From NCBI RefSeq assembly GCF_009189165.1, contig NZ_CP045118.1:4340001-4404000 (forward strand): a stretch of DNA of 64,000 bases. The letters are read 5' to 3'. Each line of letters begins with the position of its first letter. The stretch's first letter is position 1. The notes under the pieces are model-generated. The model had not been told where the DNA came from and did not search any database. It worked only from the letters and a program-made list of their open reading frames with translations. Of the stretch, positions 9,652 to 18,398 are shown in pieces. Origin of the DNA: Pseudomonas sp. SCB32. Its GTDB lineage: Bacteria; Pseudomonadota; Gammaproteobacteria; Pseudomonadales; Pseudomonadaceae. Position numbers and translations under genes: made by a program.

Positions 9652-10719
9652 ATGAAAACCAGTATCAAGCTCGGCGGTGCCTACATCGGCCTGGTGGTTG
9701 GCGTCGGTTTCGCCTCGGGCCAGGAGATTCTCCAGTTCTTCGGCAGCTTCGGCATCATGGGCCTGGCCGGCGCCGTGGTGGCGCTGGCGCTGTTCGCCTT
9801 CCTGCTGATGAACCTCTACCAGATCGGCAGCCGCCTGCAGACGCAGTCGCACAAGGAGGCCATGGAGTTCATCTGCGGCAAGCCGCTGGGCCGCGTCGTC
9901 GACCTGATGCTGACGTTCTTCCTGTTCGGCACCATGGTGGTCATGTTCGCCGGCGCCAACTCGTCCTTCGAACAGCAGCTGGGTATCGGCCATTCCATCG
10001 GCGGCGTCGTGCTCGGCGTACTGACCGTCATCACCGTGTGCCTGGGCCTGAAGCGGGTGATCACCCTGATGAGCCTGATCACTCCGGTGCTGATGATCAT
10101 CGTGGCGATCATCGCCATCTATGCACTGACGCACATCCAGAAGCCGCTGGCCGAACTGGAGCAGATCGCCCTCACCCTGCCGCACCCGGCGCCCAACTGG
10201 CTGCTCGGCGCGTTGCTCTACGTGTCCTACAACGTCGCCGCCACCGCGGCCGCCGTGGTGGTGATGGGTGGCAGCGTGGCCAATCTGCGCACGGCAGCGC
10301 TGGGCGGAATGTTCGGCGGCATCGGCGTCGGCCTGCTGATCCTGACCATGGCCCTGGTGATGCTGGTGCAGATCGACGTGATCGGCGGCAGCGCCATTCC
10401 CACCCTGCTGCTGAGCAACAGCATCGCAACCGGGTTCGGCAACGTGATGCTCGCCCTGCTGCTGGTGAAGCTGTACTGCACCACCAGCGGTTTCGCCTAC
10501 ACCCTGGCCGCGCGCTGCGTCGCCTACGGCGTGCCCTTCCGCGTGGCGACCGTGGTCGCGGTGGTGCTCGCCTTCATCGCCAGCCAGGTCGGCTTCGTCA
10601 AGCTGGTGGGACTGGTCTACCCGGCCATGGGTTACCTGGGCTTCGTGTTGATGGCGGCGATCGTCATCGCCTGGTGGCGCAATCGCTCGGCGCCACTTCC
10701 GGAACAGCAGAAGGCTTGA
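9652..10719 (+). CDS. YkvI-type membrane transporter
   Basis: A 355-residue, highly hydrophobic protein with about ten membrane segments, beginning with LGGAYIGLVVGVGFASGQEI, where the GxGFASGQE signature is typical of YkvI-type proteins distantly related to amino-acid permeases of the LeuT fold. It is the last gene of the oxidase-RidA group, starting 59 bp after ridA, and likely imports the group's substrate. A 14-bp terminator follows. The ATG at 9652 is preceded by AGGGTT. Confidence 0.82.
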   Translation: MKTSIKLGGAYIGLVVGVGFASGQEILQFFGSFGIMGLAGAVVALALFAFLLMNLYQIGSRLQTQSHKEAMEFICGKPLGRVVDLMLTFFLFGTMVVMFAGANSSFEQQLGIGHSIGGVVLGVLTVITVCLGLKRVITLMSLITPVLMIIVAIIAIYALTHIQKPLAELEQIALTLPHPAPNWLLGALLYVSYNVAATAAAVVVMGGSVANLRTAALGGMFGGIGVGLLILTMALVMLVQIDVIGGSAIPTLLLSNSIATGFGNVMLALLLVKLYCTTSGFAYTLAARCVAYGVPFRVATVVAVVLAFIASQVGFVKLVGLVYPAMGYLGFVLMAAIVIAWWRNRSAPLPEQQKA

Positions 10720-10748
10720 CCCTGCCTTCAGGAAAAAACGGACAAAAG

Positions 10749-10780
10749 AAAATGCCCGTCTCTTGCGAGACGGGCATTTT
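10749..10780. terminator. Bidirectional terminator
   Basis: AAAATGCCCGTCTC and its exact complement form a 14-bp stem with a 4-nt loop, ending in T-runs on both sides. It lies between the convergent transporter gene and ibpA and can serve both. Confidence 0.88.
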
Positions 10781-10818
10781 GCTTTGCGCTTACGGCCCGG
10801 CGAATGCCGGGCGGTCAA

Positions 10819-11265
10819 TCAGCCTTCGATAGCCGGGCGCTGGCCGTTGATGGCGATCCGCTTGGGCTTGGCTTCTTCCGGAACGATGCGCACCAGCTCG
10901 ACGCTGAGCAGGCCGTTCTTCAGCGACGCGCCCTGGACCTCGATGTGGTCGGCCAGGCGGAAGGACAGCTTGAAGGCACGCTGGGCGATGCCCTGGTGCA
11001 GGTAGGTGACGCTCTCGGAAGCCTTCTCGCGCTTGCCGCCGTTGACGGTCAGCACGCCGCGCTCCACTTGCAGCTCCAGGTCTTCTTCCTGCAGGCCGGC
11101 GGCAGCGATGACGATGCGGTACTGGTCGTCACCATGCTTCTCGACGTTGTAGGGCGGGTAGGAACTGCCGCTTTCGCTGCGCAGGGCGGATTCGAACAGA
11201 TCGTTGAAACGATCGAAACCGATGGACTGGCGGAACAGCGGGGCGAGGGAAAGGACGTTGCTCAT
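10819..11265 (-). CDS. ibpA: Small heat-shock chaperone IbpA (Hsp20)
   Basis: A 148-residue alpha-crystallin-type holdase that binds unfolded proteins during heat stress. It has the IbpA N-terminus (LSLAPLFRQSIGFDRFNDLF), the alpha-crystallin core at about residues 38-128 (YPPYNVEK, AAAGLQEEDLELQVE) and a C-terminal KPKRIAI, the anchoring I-x-I type motif. The upstream sequence has a sigma32 promoter and a ROSE-like RNA thermometer, both described separately. Neighbouring genes are convergent or divergent, so it is monocistronic. Confidence 0.96.
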   Translation of the reverse strand: MSNVLSLAPLFRQSIGFDRFNDLFESALRSESGSSYPPYNVEKHGDDQYRIVIAAAGLQEEDLELQVERGVLTVNGGKREKASESVTYLHQGIAQRAFKLSFRLADHIEVQGASLKNGLLSVELVRIVPEEAKPKRIAINGQRPAIEG

Positions 11266-11350
11266 GCGAATCTCCTGAAATTTTCAGCAAGGTATGATCT
11301 GGAGCCTGACTTCAGAACTCCGGTGCGGGACCCGTCTTCGGCCTCCCGCA
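11266..11350 (-). promoter_or_regulatory. ROSE-type RNA thermometer in the ibpA leader
   Basis: The predicted 85-nt leader ends with a hairpin at 11272-11291: CUUGCUGAAA pairs with UUUCAGGAG, masking the AGGAG ribosome site and leaving one bulged G opposite it. The UUGCU/AGGA pairing with the bulged G is the hallmark of ROSE elements. A second GC-rich hairpin lies upstream near 11323-11350. P. aeruginosa ibpA is known to use such a thermometer. The structure was paired by hand. Confidence 0.82.
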
Positions 11351-11357
11351 GGAACAT

Positions 11358-11385
11358 AGATTGGGCTGCTCGATTTCATTTCAAG
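11358..11385 (-). promoter_or_regulatory. Sigma32 (heat-shock) promoter of ibpA
   Basis: On the minus strand CTTGAA (11380-11385) and CCCAATCT (11358-11365) are separated by 14 nt, close to the RpoH consensus CTTGAA-N13-15-CCCCATnT. Transcription would begin near 11350, just ahead of the thermometer leader. Confidence 0.8.
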
Positions 11386-11411
11386 CCCCCTTCGCGACAG
11401 GAAGATTCTCC

Positions 11412-12158
11412 ATGGACAAGGTCATGCTGATCACCGGCGGCAGTCGCGGCATCGGCGCCGCCACGGCACAACTCGCCGCCGAGCGCGGCTTTGCCGTGGC
11501 GATCAACTACCGCCACGAGCGCGAGGCGGCCGATGCGTTGGTCGCACAGATCACCGCTGCCGGCGGCAAGGCACGCGCCTTTGCGGCAAACGTGGCAAAC
11601 GAGGAAGACGTGCTGCGCCTGTTCCGCGAAGTGGACGAAGCCTTCGGCCGCCTCGACATGCTGGTGAACAACGCCGGCATCCTGGAGCGCCAGATGCGCC
11701 TGGAAGACATGGACATGGCGCGCCTGCAGCGGGTGTTCGCGGTGAACGTCACCGGCACCTTCCTCTGTTGCCGCGAGGCGGTGAAGCGCATGGCATGCAA
11801 GTACGGCGGCAGTGGCGGGAGCATCGTCAACGTATCGTCCATGGCCTCGCGCCTGGGGTCGCCCAACGAATACATCGACTACGCGGCGGCCAAGGGTGCG
11901 GTGGACAGCCTGACCATCGGACTGGCCAAGGAAGTGGCGTGCGAAGGCATCCGCGTGAATGCCGTGCGGCCGGGGCTGATCAAGACCGAGATTCACGCCA
12001 GCGGCGGCGAGCCGGGACGCGTGGAACGCCTGCAGGCACAGATTCCTCTGGGACGGGGCGGCGAGGCGAAGGAAGTGGCGCGGGCGATCCTGTTCCTGGC
12101 CTCGGACGAGTCCAGCTACAGCACCGGCAGTTTCATCGACGTCAGCGGCGGGCGCTGA
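11412..12158 (+). CDS. SDR-family NAD(P)-dependent oxidoreductase
   Basis: A 248-residue classical short-chain dehydrogenase. It shows the cofactor motif GGSRGIGAAT, the NNAG structural motif, and the catalytic Ser with Tyr-x3-Lys (VNVSS, then YIDYAAAKGAV). The C-terminal SSYSTGSFIDVSGGR is typical of FabG/glucose-1-dehydrogenase-like enzymes. The ATG at 11412 begins directly at MDKVMLITGGSRG; its upstream region overlaps the divergent ibpA promoter. The substrate is unknown. An SDR also follows ibpA in P. aeruginosa. Confidence 0.9.
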   Translation: MDKVMLITGGSRGIGAATAQLAAERGFAVAINYRHEREAADALVAQITAAGGKARAFAANVANEEDVLRLFREVDEAFGRLDMLVNNAGILERQMRLEDMDMARLQRVFAVNVTGTFLCCREAVKRMACKYGGSGGSIVNVSSMASRLGSPNEYIDYAAAKGAVDSLTIGLAKEVACEGIRVNAVRPGLIKTEIHASGGEPGRVERLQAQIPLGRGGEAKEVARAILFLASDESSYSTGSFIDVSGGR

Positions 12159-12170
12159 TATCGCTTTTTT

Positions 12171-12249
12171 GTAGGAGCGAGCTTGCTCGCGAACAGAGCA
12201 ACCGGCTGAAATCGACGTCTGGGCGGTTCGCGAGCAAGCTCGCTCCTAC
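12171..12249. repeat. REP/BIME-like inverted repeat 1
   Basis: A perfect 24-bp inverted arm pair beginning GTAGGAGCGAGC lies between the SDR gene and dusC. Near-identical elements occur at 22038-22119 and 37967-38044. These are dispersed palindromic repeats of the Pseudomonas REP type. Confidence 0.88.
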
Positions 12250-12268
12250 GAAGATCAAAAGCGCAGCG

Positions 12269-13228
12269 TCAGGCCGCTTCTTCGATCTCCACCTGCAGCA
12301 GCCGGTCCAGCGCTTCGCAGTCATTCTCGCGCCGCACCTGGGCGAACAATTCCACCGCTTCCGGGTAACTGCGGGTGAGCATCCCCAACCACTGTTTCAG
12401 GCGCCCCGGCGCATAGCGCGGCGCCAGCTTGCGCCGGGCCTGGCGCCAGAAGTCGTCGAGCAGCACGCGCACTTCCGACCAGGGCATCGGCACCACGTCG
12501 CGGCCATCACGCCAGGCGGCGATCTGCCGCGCCAGGTCCGGACGGGAAACCAGTCCGCGCCCCAGCATGATGTCCACCACGCCGCTGATGGAGCGGCAGC
12601 GGTGGTAATCCTCCAGGGTCCAGACCTCGCCGTTGGCGAACACCGGCACCTTCACCGCATCGGCCACTTTCGCTACCCACTCCCAGTGCGCCGGCGGCTT
12701 GTAGCCGTCCGCCTTGGTCCGCGCGTGCACCACCACGTGGGCGGAGCCGGCGTCGGCCAGGGCACGGGCGCAGTCGATGGCGCCATCCGGGCTGTCGTAG
12801 CCCAGGCGCATCTTCGAGGTCACCGGGATGTGCGCTGGCACGGCGCGGCGTACGGTCTCGATGATGCTGAACATCAGCTCGGGCTCTTTGAGCAGCACCG
12901 CACCGCCACGGGAGCGGTTCACGGTCTTGGCCGGGCAGCCGAAGTTCAGGTCGATCACCGGCGCGCCCAGCTCGCAGGCCTGCACGGCATTCTCCGCCAG
13001 TAACTGCGGATCGGAGCCGAGCAGCTGCACGCGCATCGGCACGCCGGCGCGGGTACGGCTGCCGTGCGCAAGCTCCGGGGCAAGTGCCAGGAAGGACGAC
13101 GGCGGCAACAGCCGGTCGTTGATGCGGATGAATTCGGTGACGCACCAGTCGATGCCGCCGACGCGGGTCAGCACATCGCGGAGGATGTCATCTACCAGCC
13201 CCTCCATCGGGGCCAGGGCGATCTGCAC
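12269..13228 (-). CDS. dusC: tRNA-dihydrouridine(16) synthase
   Basis: A 319-residue FMN enzyme that reduces a uridine to dihydrouridine in the tRNA D-loop. The N-terminus [19 protein letters not shown], catalytic [16 protein letters not shown] (active Cys) and the later VFANGEVW place it in the DusC group, which modifies U16. It stands alone, convergent to the SDR gene and separated from the thioesterase gene upstream by 75 bp. Confidence 0.93.
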   Translation of the reverse strand: MQIALAPMEGLVDDILRDVLTRVGGIDWCVTEFIRINDRLLPPSSFLALAPELAHGSRTRAGVPMRVQLLGSDPQLLAENAVQACELGAPVIDLNFGCPAKTVNRSRGGAVLLKEPELMFSIIETVRRAVPAHIPVTSKMRLGYDSPDGAIDCARALADAGSAHVVVHARTKADGYKPPAHWEWVAKVADAVKVPVFANGEVWTLEDYHRCRSISGVVDIMLGRGLVSRPDLARQIAAWRDGRDVVPMPWSEVRVLLDDFWRQARRKLAPRYAPGRLKQWLGMLTRSYPEAVELFAQVRRENDCEALDRLLQVEIEEAA

Positions 13229-13303
13229 GGGCGAGCCTCGGGCAATTGCGGGGCCGCGGATTGTAGGGAATGCGCCGCGCCGGGAAAAGCGCAGCGCGAC
13301 GGA

Positions 13304-13759
13304 TCACGCCCCGGCAGCAACGGTTTCCGGCGACAGCAAGGCGCGGCCGTAGCCCTCGACGAACTCCGCCGGCATGCGCTTGGGCCTGCCGCTGGACAGC
13401 TCGATGCAGACGAAGGTGGTCTGCGCGCGCAGCAGGGTCAGGGCATCGGCGGGACGCACCAGCTGGAAGTGACGGGTCATTCGCAGGCGCTGGTCGGACT
13501 CGACGATCCAGGTCGCCAGTTGCAACTGGTCACCTTCATAGGCCGCCGCCAGGTAATCCACCTCGTGCCGTACCACGGCCATGGCGCGGTCCAGCCGGCG
13601 ATACTCGGCCAGGTCCAGGCCCAGTCTCTGCGAGTGGCGCCAGGCGCAACGCTCCAGCCAGCTGACGTAGACGGCATTGTTGGCGTGGCCGAGGCCGTCG
13701 ATGTCTTCGGCCTTGACCTCGATGTCGATGACGAATGGATCGGGCAGCTGCCACGTCAT
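13304..13759 (-). CDS. Hotdog-fold acyl-CoA thioesterase (4HBT)
   Basis: A 151-residue hotdog thioesterase of the YbgC/4-hydroxybenzoyl-CoA type. The motif DIDGLGHANNAVYVSWLE contains the usual catalytic Asp region. Its ATG overlaps the stop of the upstream aldolase gene by four bases (ATGA), so the two are translationally coupled. The acyl-CoA substrate is unknown. Confidence 0.88.
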   Translation of the reverse strand: MTWQLPDPFVIDIEVKAEDIDGLGHANNAVYVSWLERCAWRHSQRLGLDLAEYRRLDRAMAVVRHEVDYLAAAYEGDQLQLATWIVESDQRLRMTRHFQLVRPADALTLLRAQTTFVCIELSSGRPKRMPAEFVEGYGRALLSPETVAAGA

Positions 13760-14406
13760 GCGGAATGCTCCAGGCTGGCGGCCAGCTCGTGTGCTTCGAT
13801 GGCCAGTTGGGTGATCTGATCCCAGGCACGGGCACGCACCAGGCTCGGCGGCGCGATCCAGGTGCCGCCGACACAGGCGACATTGGGCAGGCGCAGGACG
13901 TTGAGCAGGTTCTCCTGGGTGATGCCGCCGGTCGGGCAGAAACGGATGCCGGTGAAAGGCTCCTTCAGGCTCTTGAGCATCCTGATCGCCGCATTGCCGT
14001 CGGCGGGGAACAGCTTCAGCGAGCGGTAGCCGTATTCCAGCGCCACCAGCACTTCCGAAGGCGTCATCACACCCGGCAGGAACGGCAGCTTCGCATCATC
14101 GGCGGCGGCTACCAGGCGCGGCGTACAGCCGGGGCTGATGGCGAATTGCGCGCCGGCATCACGAGCTTCCTGAAACTGTTCGGTGTGAATCAGCGTGCCG
14201 GCCCCCAGGATCATCTCGGGCAGCTCACGGCGGATCTCCGCCAGAGCATCCAGCGCCTGAGGTGTACGCAGGGTCACTTCCAGCACGCGCACCCCACCGT
14301 CATACAGCGCGCGAGCGAGGTCCCCCGCCAGCGCCACATCCTCGATCACCAACACCGGCATGACCGGGCGCGCCTGCTGCAGCACCCAATCCAATGACAG
14401 ACTCAT
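13756..14406 (-). CDS. KDPG/KHG-type 2-dehydro-3-deoxy-phosphogluconate aldolase (second copy)
   Basis: A 216-residue class I aldolase of the Eda family. It keeps the active-site Glu (VLEVTLRT) and the Schiff-base Lys (LKLFPADG), plus FCPTGGIT. The window also has eda in the Entner-Doudoroff cluster (38112-38759), which differs clearly in sequence, so this copy may act on a related 2-keto-3-deoxy acid. The start is the ATG at 14406 after a GGGGGA ribosome site; a TTG 12 bases upstream is unnecessary. It is coupled to the downstream thioesterase gene. Confidence 0.88.
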   Translation of the reverse strand: MSLSLDWVLQQARPVMPVLVIEDVALAGDLARALYDGGVRVLEVTLRTPQALDALAEIRRELPEMILGAGTLIHTEQFQEARDAGAQFAISPGCTPRLVAAADDAKLPFLPGVMTPSEVLVALEYGYRSLKLFPADGNAAIRMLKSLKEPFTGIRFCPTGGITQENLLNVLRLPNVACVGGTWIAPPSLVRARAWDQITQLAIEAHELAASLEHSA

Positions 14407-14529
14407 GCGTTCCCCCAATCAGCCGCCCACGTACGCAAGACCTCGCGCCCAGGCCGGGGCGGCCGGAAATGCCCGAAAGTCTACGCCAGGCGGCGGGGCC
14501 TGACGACCCGCAACAGGCCATCATTCAAC

Positions 14530-14558
14530 GATAACGGCGGCCTAAGGCCGCCGTTATC
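14530..14558. terminator. Hairpin upstream of the aldolase gene
   Basis: GATAACGGCGGCC and its exact complement form a 13-bp stem with a 3-nt loop, 15 bp past the stop of the minus-strand hydrolase gene. The T-tract is poor, but position fits a terminator for that gene. Confidence 0.6.
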
Positions 14559-14573
14559 AAGGTGCTGAATGAC

Positions 14574-15413
14574 TCAGGATGCCAGGGCCAGGGCGAGCGG
14601 CTCGTCGACGCCCTCCAGCAACTGGAGCACGGCCTCCGTCAGCGCCGTGTCGGCCAGCACCCGATGGTGGCCGCCACTGGGCAGCCGCAGCAACCGGCTG
14701 CCTGACCAGGCTTCATGGATTGCGACGGACTCCGTCACCCGCACATGCCGGTCATCCTCGGCGTGCACCACCAGACCGGGCATGCCCAGCTCGTAGCGAG
14801 CCACATCCAGCTGCTTCACCGGGATGCCCGCCTGCTGCTCGACCTGGCGGATGAAGCTCGAGCGCGCCGCCGGCGACAGGCCGACGTAGTTGGCGAAACC
14901 CCGCAGCACGGTGAGCACCTTGCTCGGCGCGGCAATGGTCACCAGCGTTTCGGTGCGCAGCCCCATCTGGGTCGCCAGCAACGCACTGGCACCGCCCATC
15001 GAATGGCCGATCACCGCGCGCAACGGTGGCAGCTCGCTGGCCGCTTCCAACAGGGCGCGGGCAAACAGCACTACGTCGGCCTCGCTGCCCGGAGAGCGTC
15101 CGTGGGCCGGGGCATCGAGGGCAATCACGCCGTAGCCGGCGCCGACCAGCTTTTCGATCAGCGCGGCGAACTGCGTCGGGCGCCCTGCCCAGCCATGCAT
15201 CAGCAGCACCGCCGGCCCCTCGCCCCAACGCAGCGCGGAGAGGCCGAAGCGCAGGGTGATGCGCTCGGAACTGGCCAGCAGCGGTAGCTCCCAATCGCGC
15301 GGCGGCAACTCGGCAGGCGTCATGAACAGCTGACGCATGCGTCCCGCCGCCCATTGCGGCGCGACACGGCCCAGGGTGGCATTGATTCCACGAACCCAGC
15401 TCAGACTGCTCAT
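14574..15413 (-). CDS. Alpha/beta-fold hydrolase
   Basis: A 279-residue hydrolase with oxyanion-region HGWAGRPTQ, the nucleophile elbow GHSMGGAS (Ser), an Asp in VVHAEDDRHV and a C-terminal His in GGHHRVL, giving a full catalytic triad. It is cytoplasmic, with no signal peptide. It starts 13 bp after the TetR stop and is probably co-transcribed with and regulated by it. The substrate is unknown. Confidence 0.88.
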   Translation of the reverse strand: MSSLSWVRGINATLGRVAPQWAAGRMRQLFMTPAELPPRDWELPLLASSERITLRFGLSALRWGEGPAVLLMHGWAGRPTQFAALIEKLVGAGYGVIALDAPAHGRSPGSEADVVLFARALLEAASELPPLRAVIGHSMGGASALLATQMGLRTETLVTIAAPSKVLTVLRGFANYVGLSPAARSSFIRQVEQQAGIPVKQLDVARYELGMPGLVVHAEDDRHVRVTESVAIHEAWSGSRLLRLPSGGHHRVLADTALTEAVLQLLEGVDEPLALALAS

Positions 15414-15426
15414 TTTCCGTACCTCC

Positions 15427-15966
15427 TCAGATCACCGCTTTCTTCGCGGCACGCAGGACACGATCGGACAGATCGCCCTTGCCCAGGGCTCGGGCCAGCG
15501 CCAGTCCACCAATCATCAGGGCCATGTCGCTGAGCACCGCGTCGATTTCCTCCGGACGCCCGGCCAGGCTTGCCACCATCAGCTCCACATGCTCCTCCAG
15601 CGCCTCACGGAAGCCTTCCGGCAAGTGCGCCACTTCGCTCAGGGAGCTGGGGATCGGACAACCGTCATCCTCGGTATCACGGTGCTTGCGCGACAGATAG
15701 AACTGCGCCGCCAATGCACGGCGCTCGGCAAAGCTCATTTGCGGGTCGAACATCTTCAGCCCCACCCGGCGCTTGCTCAGCAGCTCGCGGAAAGCTTCAA
15801 GCATCAGCGCATCCTTGCTCTCGAAGTGCGCATAGAAGCCGCCCACGGTCAGCCCCGCCGCCGACATCACCTCGCCCACGCTGGGGTCGACCGGACCGCG
15901 CTTGAGCAGCGCGCTGGTGGCGGCGGAAAGAATGCGCTCGCGGGTCTGGGCCTTCTTGTCGCTCAT
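15427..15966 (-). CDS. TetR/AcrR-family transcriptional regulator
   Basis: A 179-residue TetR repressor. The N-terminal helix-turn-helix spans about residues 8-55 (RERILSAATSALLKRG, then MSAAGLTVGGFYAHFESKD), and the rest is an all-helical ligand domain. It is the first gene of a pair with the hydrolase. An AT-rich dyad lies directly upstream (15984-16011) and is a likely autoregulatory operator. Confidence 0.9.
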   Translation of the reverse strand: MSDKKAQTRERILSAATSALLKRGPVDPSVGEVMSAAGLTVGGFYAHFESKDALMLEAFRELLSKRRVGLKMFDPQMSFAERRALAAQFYLSRKHRDTEDDGCPIPSSLSEVAHLPEGFREALEEHVELMVASLAGRPEEIDAVLSDMALMIGGLALARALGKGDLSDRVLRAAKKAVI

Positions 15967-15983
15967 GGTGGCGCTCCAAAAAT

Positions 15984-16011
15984 ATTATGATCAGAATATT
16001 ATTCTCATAAT
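15984..16011. promoter_or_regulatory. TetR operator candidate
   Basis: ATTATGA (15984-15990) and TCATAAT (16005-16011) are inverted arms around an inner palindrome GAATA-T-TATTC (15994-16004), ending 17 bp upstream of the TetR start. The size and symmetry fit a TetR-dimer site. Binding is inferred. Confidence 0.5.
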
Positions 16012-16077
16012 AAAAATCGGCAAGCCGAAAGCGCGACCGCTGGTCGGGAGAAAATTTTCAGGCGGAGAAAAAACAAA

Positions 16078-16104
16078 AGGGCCACTGAAAGTCTCAGTGG
16101 CCCT
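16078..16104 (-). terminator. Terminator of the tRNA-Glu/Ala operon
   Basis: AGGGCCACTGA and TCAGTGGCCCT form an 11-bp stem with a 5-nt loop. On the minus strand it is followed by TTTGTTTTTT. It lies 24 bp past the last tRNA gene. Confidence 0.85.
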
Positions 16105-16128
16105 ATAGGCATCGCAGAGCGATAAAAA

Positions 16129-16204
16129 TGGCGTCCCCTAGGGGACTCGAACCCCTGTTACCGCCGTGAAAGGGCGGTGTCCTAGGCCACTAGACGAAGG
16201 GGAC
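16129..16204 (-). tRNA. tRNA-Glu (UUC), copy 2
   Basis: A 76-nt cloverleaf with the acceptor arm GTCCCCT/AGGGGAC, anticodon stem CCGCC-CTTTCAC-GGCGG giving anticodon UUC, T-arm with GGTTCGAGTCC, and encoded 3' GCCA. It is identical in the mature region to the copy at 16382-16457. Confidence 0.97.
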
Positions 16205-16262
16205 ATATCCTTCGAAGAAACCCACCACGTGGTGGATTCTGGCTTCATCCCGTATGGGAAAT

Positions 16263-16338
<76 letters not shown>

Positions 16339-16381
16339 AGATGACTCTGGCTGACGACGCAAACGCATCGTCGCTGGATAG

Positions 16382-16457
16382 TGGCGTCCCCTAGGGGACT
16401 CGAACCCCTGTTACCGCCGTGAAAGGGCGGTGTCCTAGGCCACTAGACGAAGGGGAC
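16382..16457 (-). tRNA. tRNA-Glu (UUC), copy 1
   Basis: A 76-nt cloverleaf with anticodon UUC, identical to the copy at 16129-16204. The four tRNAs alternate Ala-Glu-Ala-Glu in transcription order, which points to tandem duplication of an Ala-Glu pair. gltX, which charges tRNA-Glu, lies just upstream on the same strand. Confidence 0.97.
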
Positions 16458-16509
16458 GCAAAACCTTCGATTTCAGTCTCGTCAGGACAGACAAGACCTA
16501 CTGGTAATT

Positions 16510-16585
<76 letters not shown>

Positions 16586-16651
16586 AAAGTACCGCTGGAT
16601 CTACTGTTCCGCTTCGCCCTGTCAGTTCAGTTCGTCGCTGGAACGGGGCGC

Positions 16652-16680
16652 ATCTTAGGGGCGAGCCGACACCCTGTCAA
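16652..16680 (-). promoter_or_regulatory. Sigma70 promoter of the tRNA operon
   Basis: On the minus strand TTGACA (16675-16680) and TAAGAT (16652-16657) are 17 nt apart. A GC-rich discriminator GCGCCCCG follows, typical of stringently controlled stable-RNA promoters. Confidence 0.82.
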
Positions 16681-16814
16681 CAACATTTTTTCAGATTCCT
16701 AATTTTTTCTCCCAAAGAACAATCACTTATGTGTCGGTCCCGATTTCCGGGCGACGTATTGGGCAGCCCGCCTGCCCTCCCGCCGACAGCCTGATAGGGC
16801 CGCGCCCGCATAAA

Positions 16815-16847
16815 AAAAGGCCGGCTCCCTAAGGCGGCCGGCCTTTT
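16815..16847 (-). terminator. Terminator of gltX
   Basis: AAAAGGCCGGC and GCCGGCCTTTT are 11-bp arms around an 11-nt loop. The minus-strand transcript then runs into seven T residues. It lies 17 bp past the gltX stop. Confidence 0.88.
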
Positions 16848-16864
16848 ACAGTGTAGGAAAGATC

Positions 16865-18349
16865 TTAGGCGCCGATGGCGTCGCGAATCTTTTCCCACTC
16901 CTTGGCTTCTTTCTTCGACGCACCGCCCAGCAGCTCCAGAGCCTGGCGCAGGCGATAGCGCGAGAGATCGGCACCGAGGATTTCCATGGCGTCGAGCACC
17001 GACACTGAGCTGGCCTGGCCGGTAATAGCCGGGAACATCAGCGGCATCACATCACGCAGCTTGAGGCCCAGGTGCTCGGCCACGGCCTGGATGGTCCCGG
17101 TGATGCGGTCCTTCTCCCACTGGCGCAGCGCTTCGAGCTTCCACAGGACCAGTTGCAGCACCTGGCGAACCTGGGTGGCATCGAGTTTCTTGTGCTCGAA
17201 CAGCTTGGCGTCCAGTTGCACGCCGCCGCTGAAGAAGAAACCGGCCAGCGGAGCGATCTGACTGAAGTTCTCCACCCGGCCCTGTACGTGCGGGGCGATC
17301 TTCATCAGGTACTCGGGGTTGAGCGCCCACTTCTGCACTTCCTTGGCGAAGTCCTCGACGGACAGCTCGCGAATCCACTGGCCGTTCAGCCAGGAGAGCT
17401 TCTCGATGTCGAAGATCGGGCCGCCCAGGGACACACGGGACAGGTCGAAGTGTTCGATCATCTCGGCCAGGCTGAACTTCTCGCGCTCGTCGGGCATGGA
17501 CCAGCCCATGCGGCCAAGGTAGTTCAGCAGCGCCTGGGGCAGCAGGCCCATGCGCTCGTAGAAGGTGATGGAGGTGGGGTTCTTGCGCTTGGACAGCTTG
17601 CTCTTGTCCGGGTTGCGCAGCAGCGGCATGTAGCAGAGCACCGGCTGCTCCCAGCCGAAGTACTCGTACAGCTTGATCAGCTTGGGCGCGGAGGGCAGCC
17701 ACTCTTCGCCGCGCAGGACGTGGGTGATGCCCATCAGATGGTCGTCGACCACGTTGGCCAGGAAGTAGGTGGGCAGGCCGTCGGCCTTCATCAGCACCTG
17801 CATGTCCATGCGGTCCCACGGGATTTCCACGTCGCCACGGAGCATGTCCGGCACCACGCAGACGCCCTCGGTCGGCACCTTCATGCGCACCACGTGGGAT
17901 TCGCCGGCGGCGATGCGCTTGGCCGACTCGTCCTTGCTCAGGTGCATGCAGTGGCCGTCGTAGCGCGGGGTTTCCTTGCGCGCCTGCTGCTCGGCGCGCA
18001 GCGTGTCGAGGCGCTCAGCGGAGCAGAAGCAGGGGAAGGCGTGGCCTTTTTCCACTAACTCGTCGCTGTACTGCTTATAGATGGCGCCACGCTCGCTCTG
18101 CCGATAAGGGCCGTGAGGGCCACCGACGTCCGGACCCTCGTCCCACTCGATACCCAGCCAGCGCAGCGCGTCGAAGATCTGCTGTTCCGATTCGCGGGTG
18201 GAGCGCACCTGGTCGGTATCCTCGATGCGCAGGATGAACTGACCGCCGTGTTGACGGGCGAAGCAGAGGTTGAACAGCGCGATGTAGGCGGTGCCGACGT
18301 GCGGGTCACCGGTGGGGGACGGCGCGATACGGGTGCGGACAGTGGTCAT
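16865..18349 (-). CDS. gltX: Glutamyl-tRNA synthetase
   Basis: GltX charges tRNA-Glu with glutamate. The 494-residue class I synthetase starts [19 protein letters not shown], where [11 protein letters not shown] is the HIGH-type motif, and has KLSKRKN as the KMSKS-type motif. The ATG at 18349 removes 15 residues of an unsupported extension. It sits just upstream of two copies of tRNA-Glu, the tRNA it charges, though separate terminator and promoter signals divide them. Confidence 0.97.
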   Translation of the reverse strand: MTTVRTRIAPSPTGDPHVGTAYIALFNLCFARQHGGQFILRIEDTDQVRSTRESEQQIFDALRWLGIEWDEGPDVGGPHGPYRQSERGAIYKQYSDELVEKGHAFPCFCSAERLDTLRAEQQARKETPRYDGHCMHLSKDESAKRIAAGESHVVRMKVPTEGVCVVPDMLRGDVEIPWDRMDMQVLMKADGLPTYFLANVVDDHLMGITHVLRGEEWLPSAPKLIKLYEYFGWEQPVLCYMPLLRNPDKSKLSKRKNPTSITFYERMGLLPQALLNYLGRMGWSMPDEREKFSLAEMIEHFDLSRVSLGGPIFDIEKLSWLNGQWIRELSVEDFAKEVQKWALNPEYLMKIAPHVQGRVENFSQIAPLAGFFFSGGVQLDAKLFEHKKLDATQVRQVLQLVLWKLEALRQWEKDRITGTIQAVAEHLGLKLRDVMPLMFPAITGQASSVSVLDAMEILGADLSRYRLRQALELLGGASKKEAKEWEKIRDAIGA

Positions 18350-18398
18350 GAAGGCTCTCATGTGAATCGGTGAGGACAGCGCGAGCCACGGCACGCGC

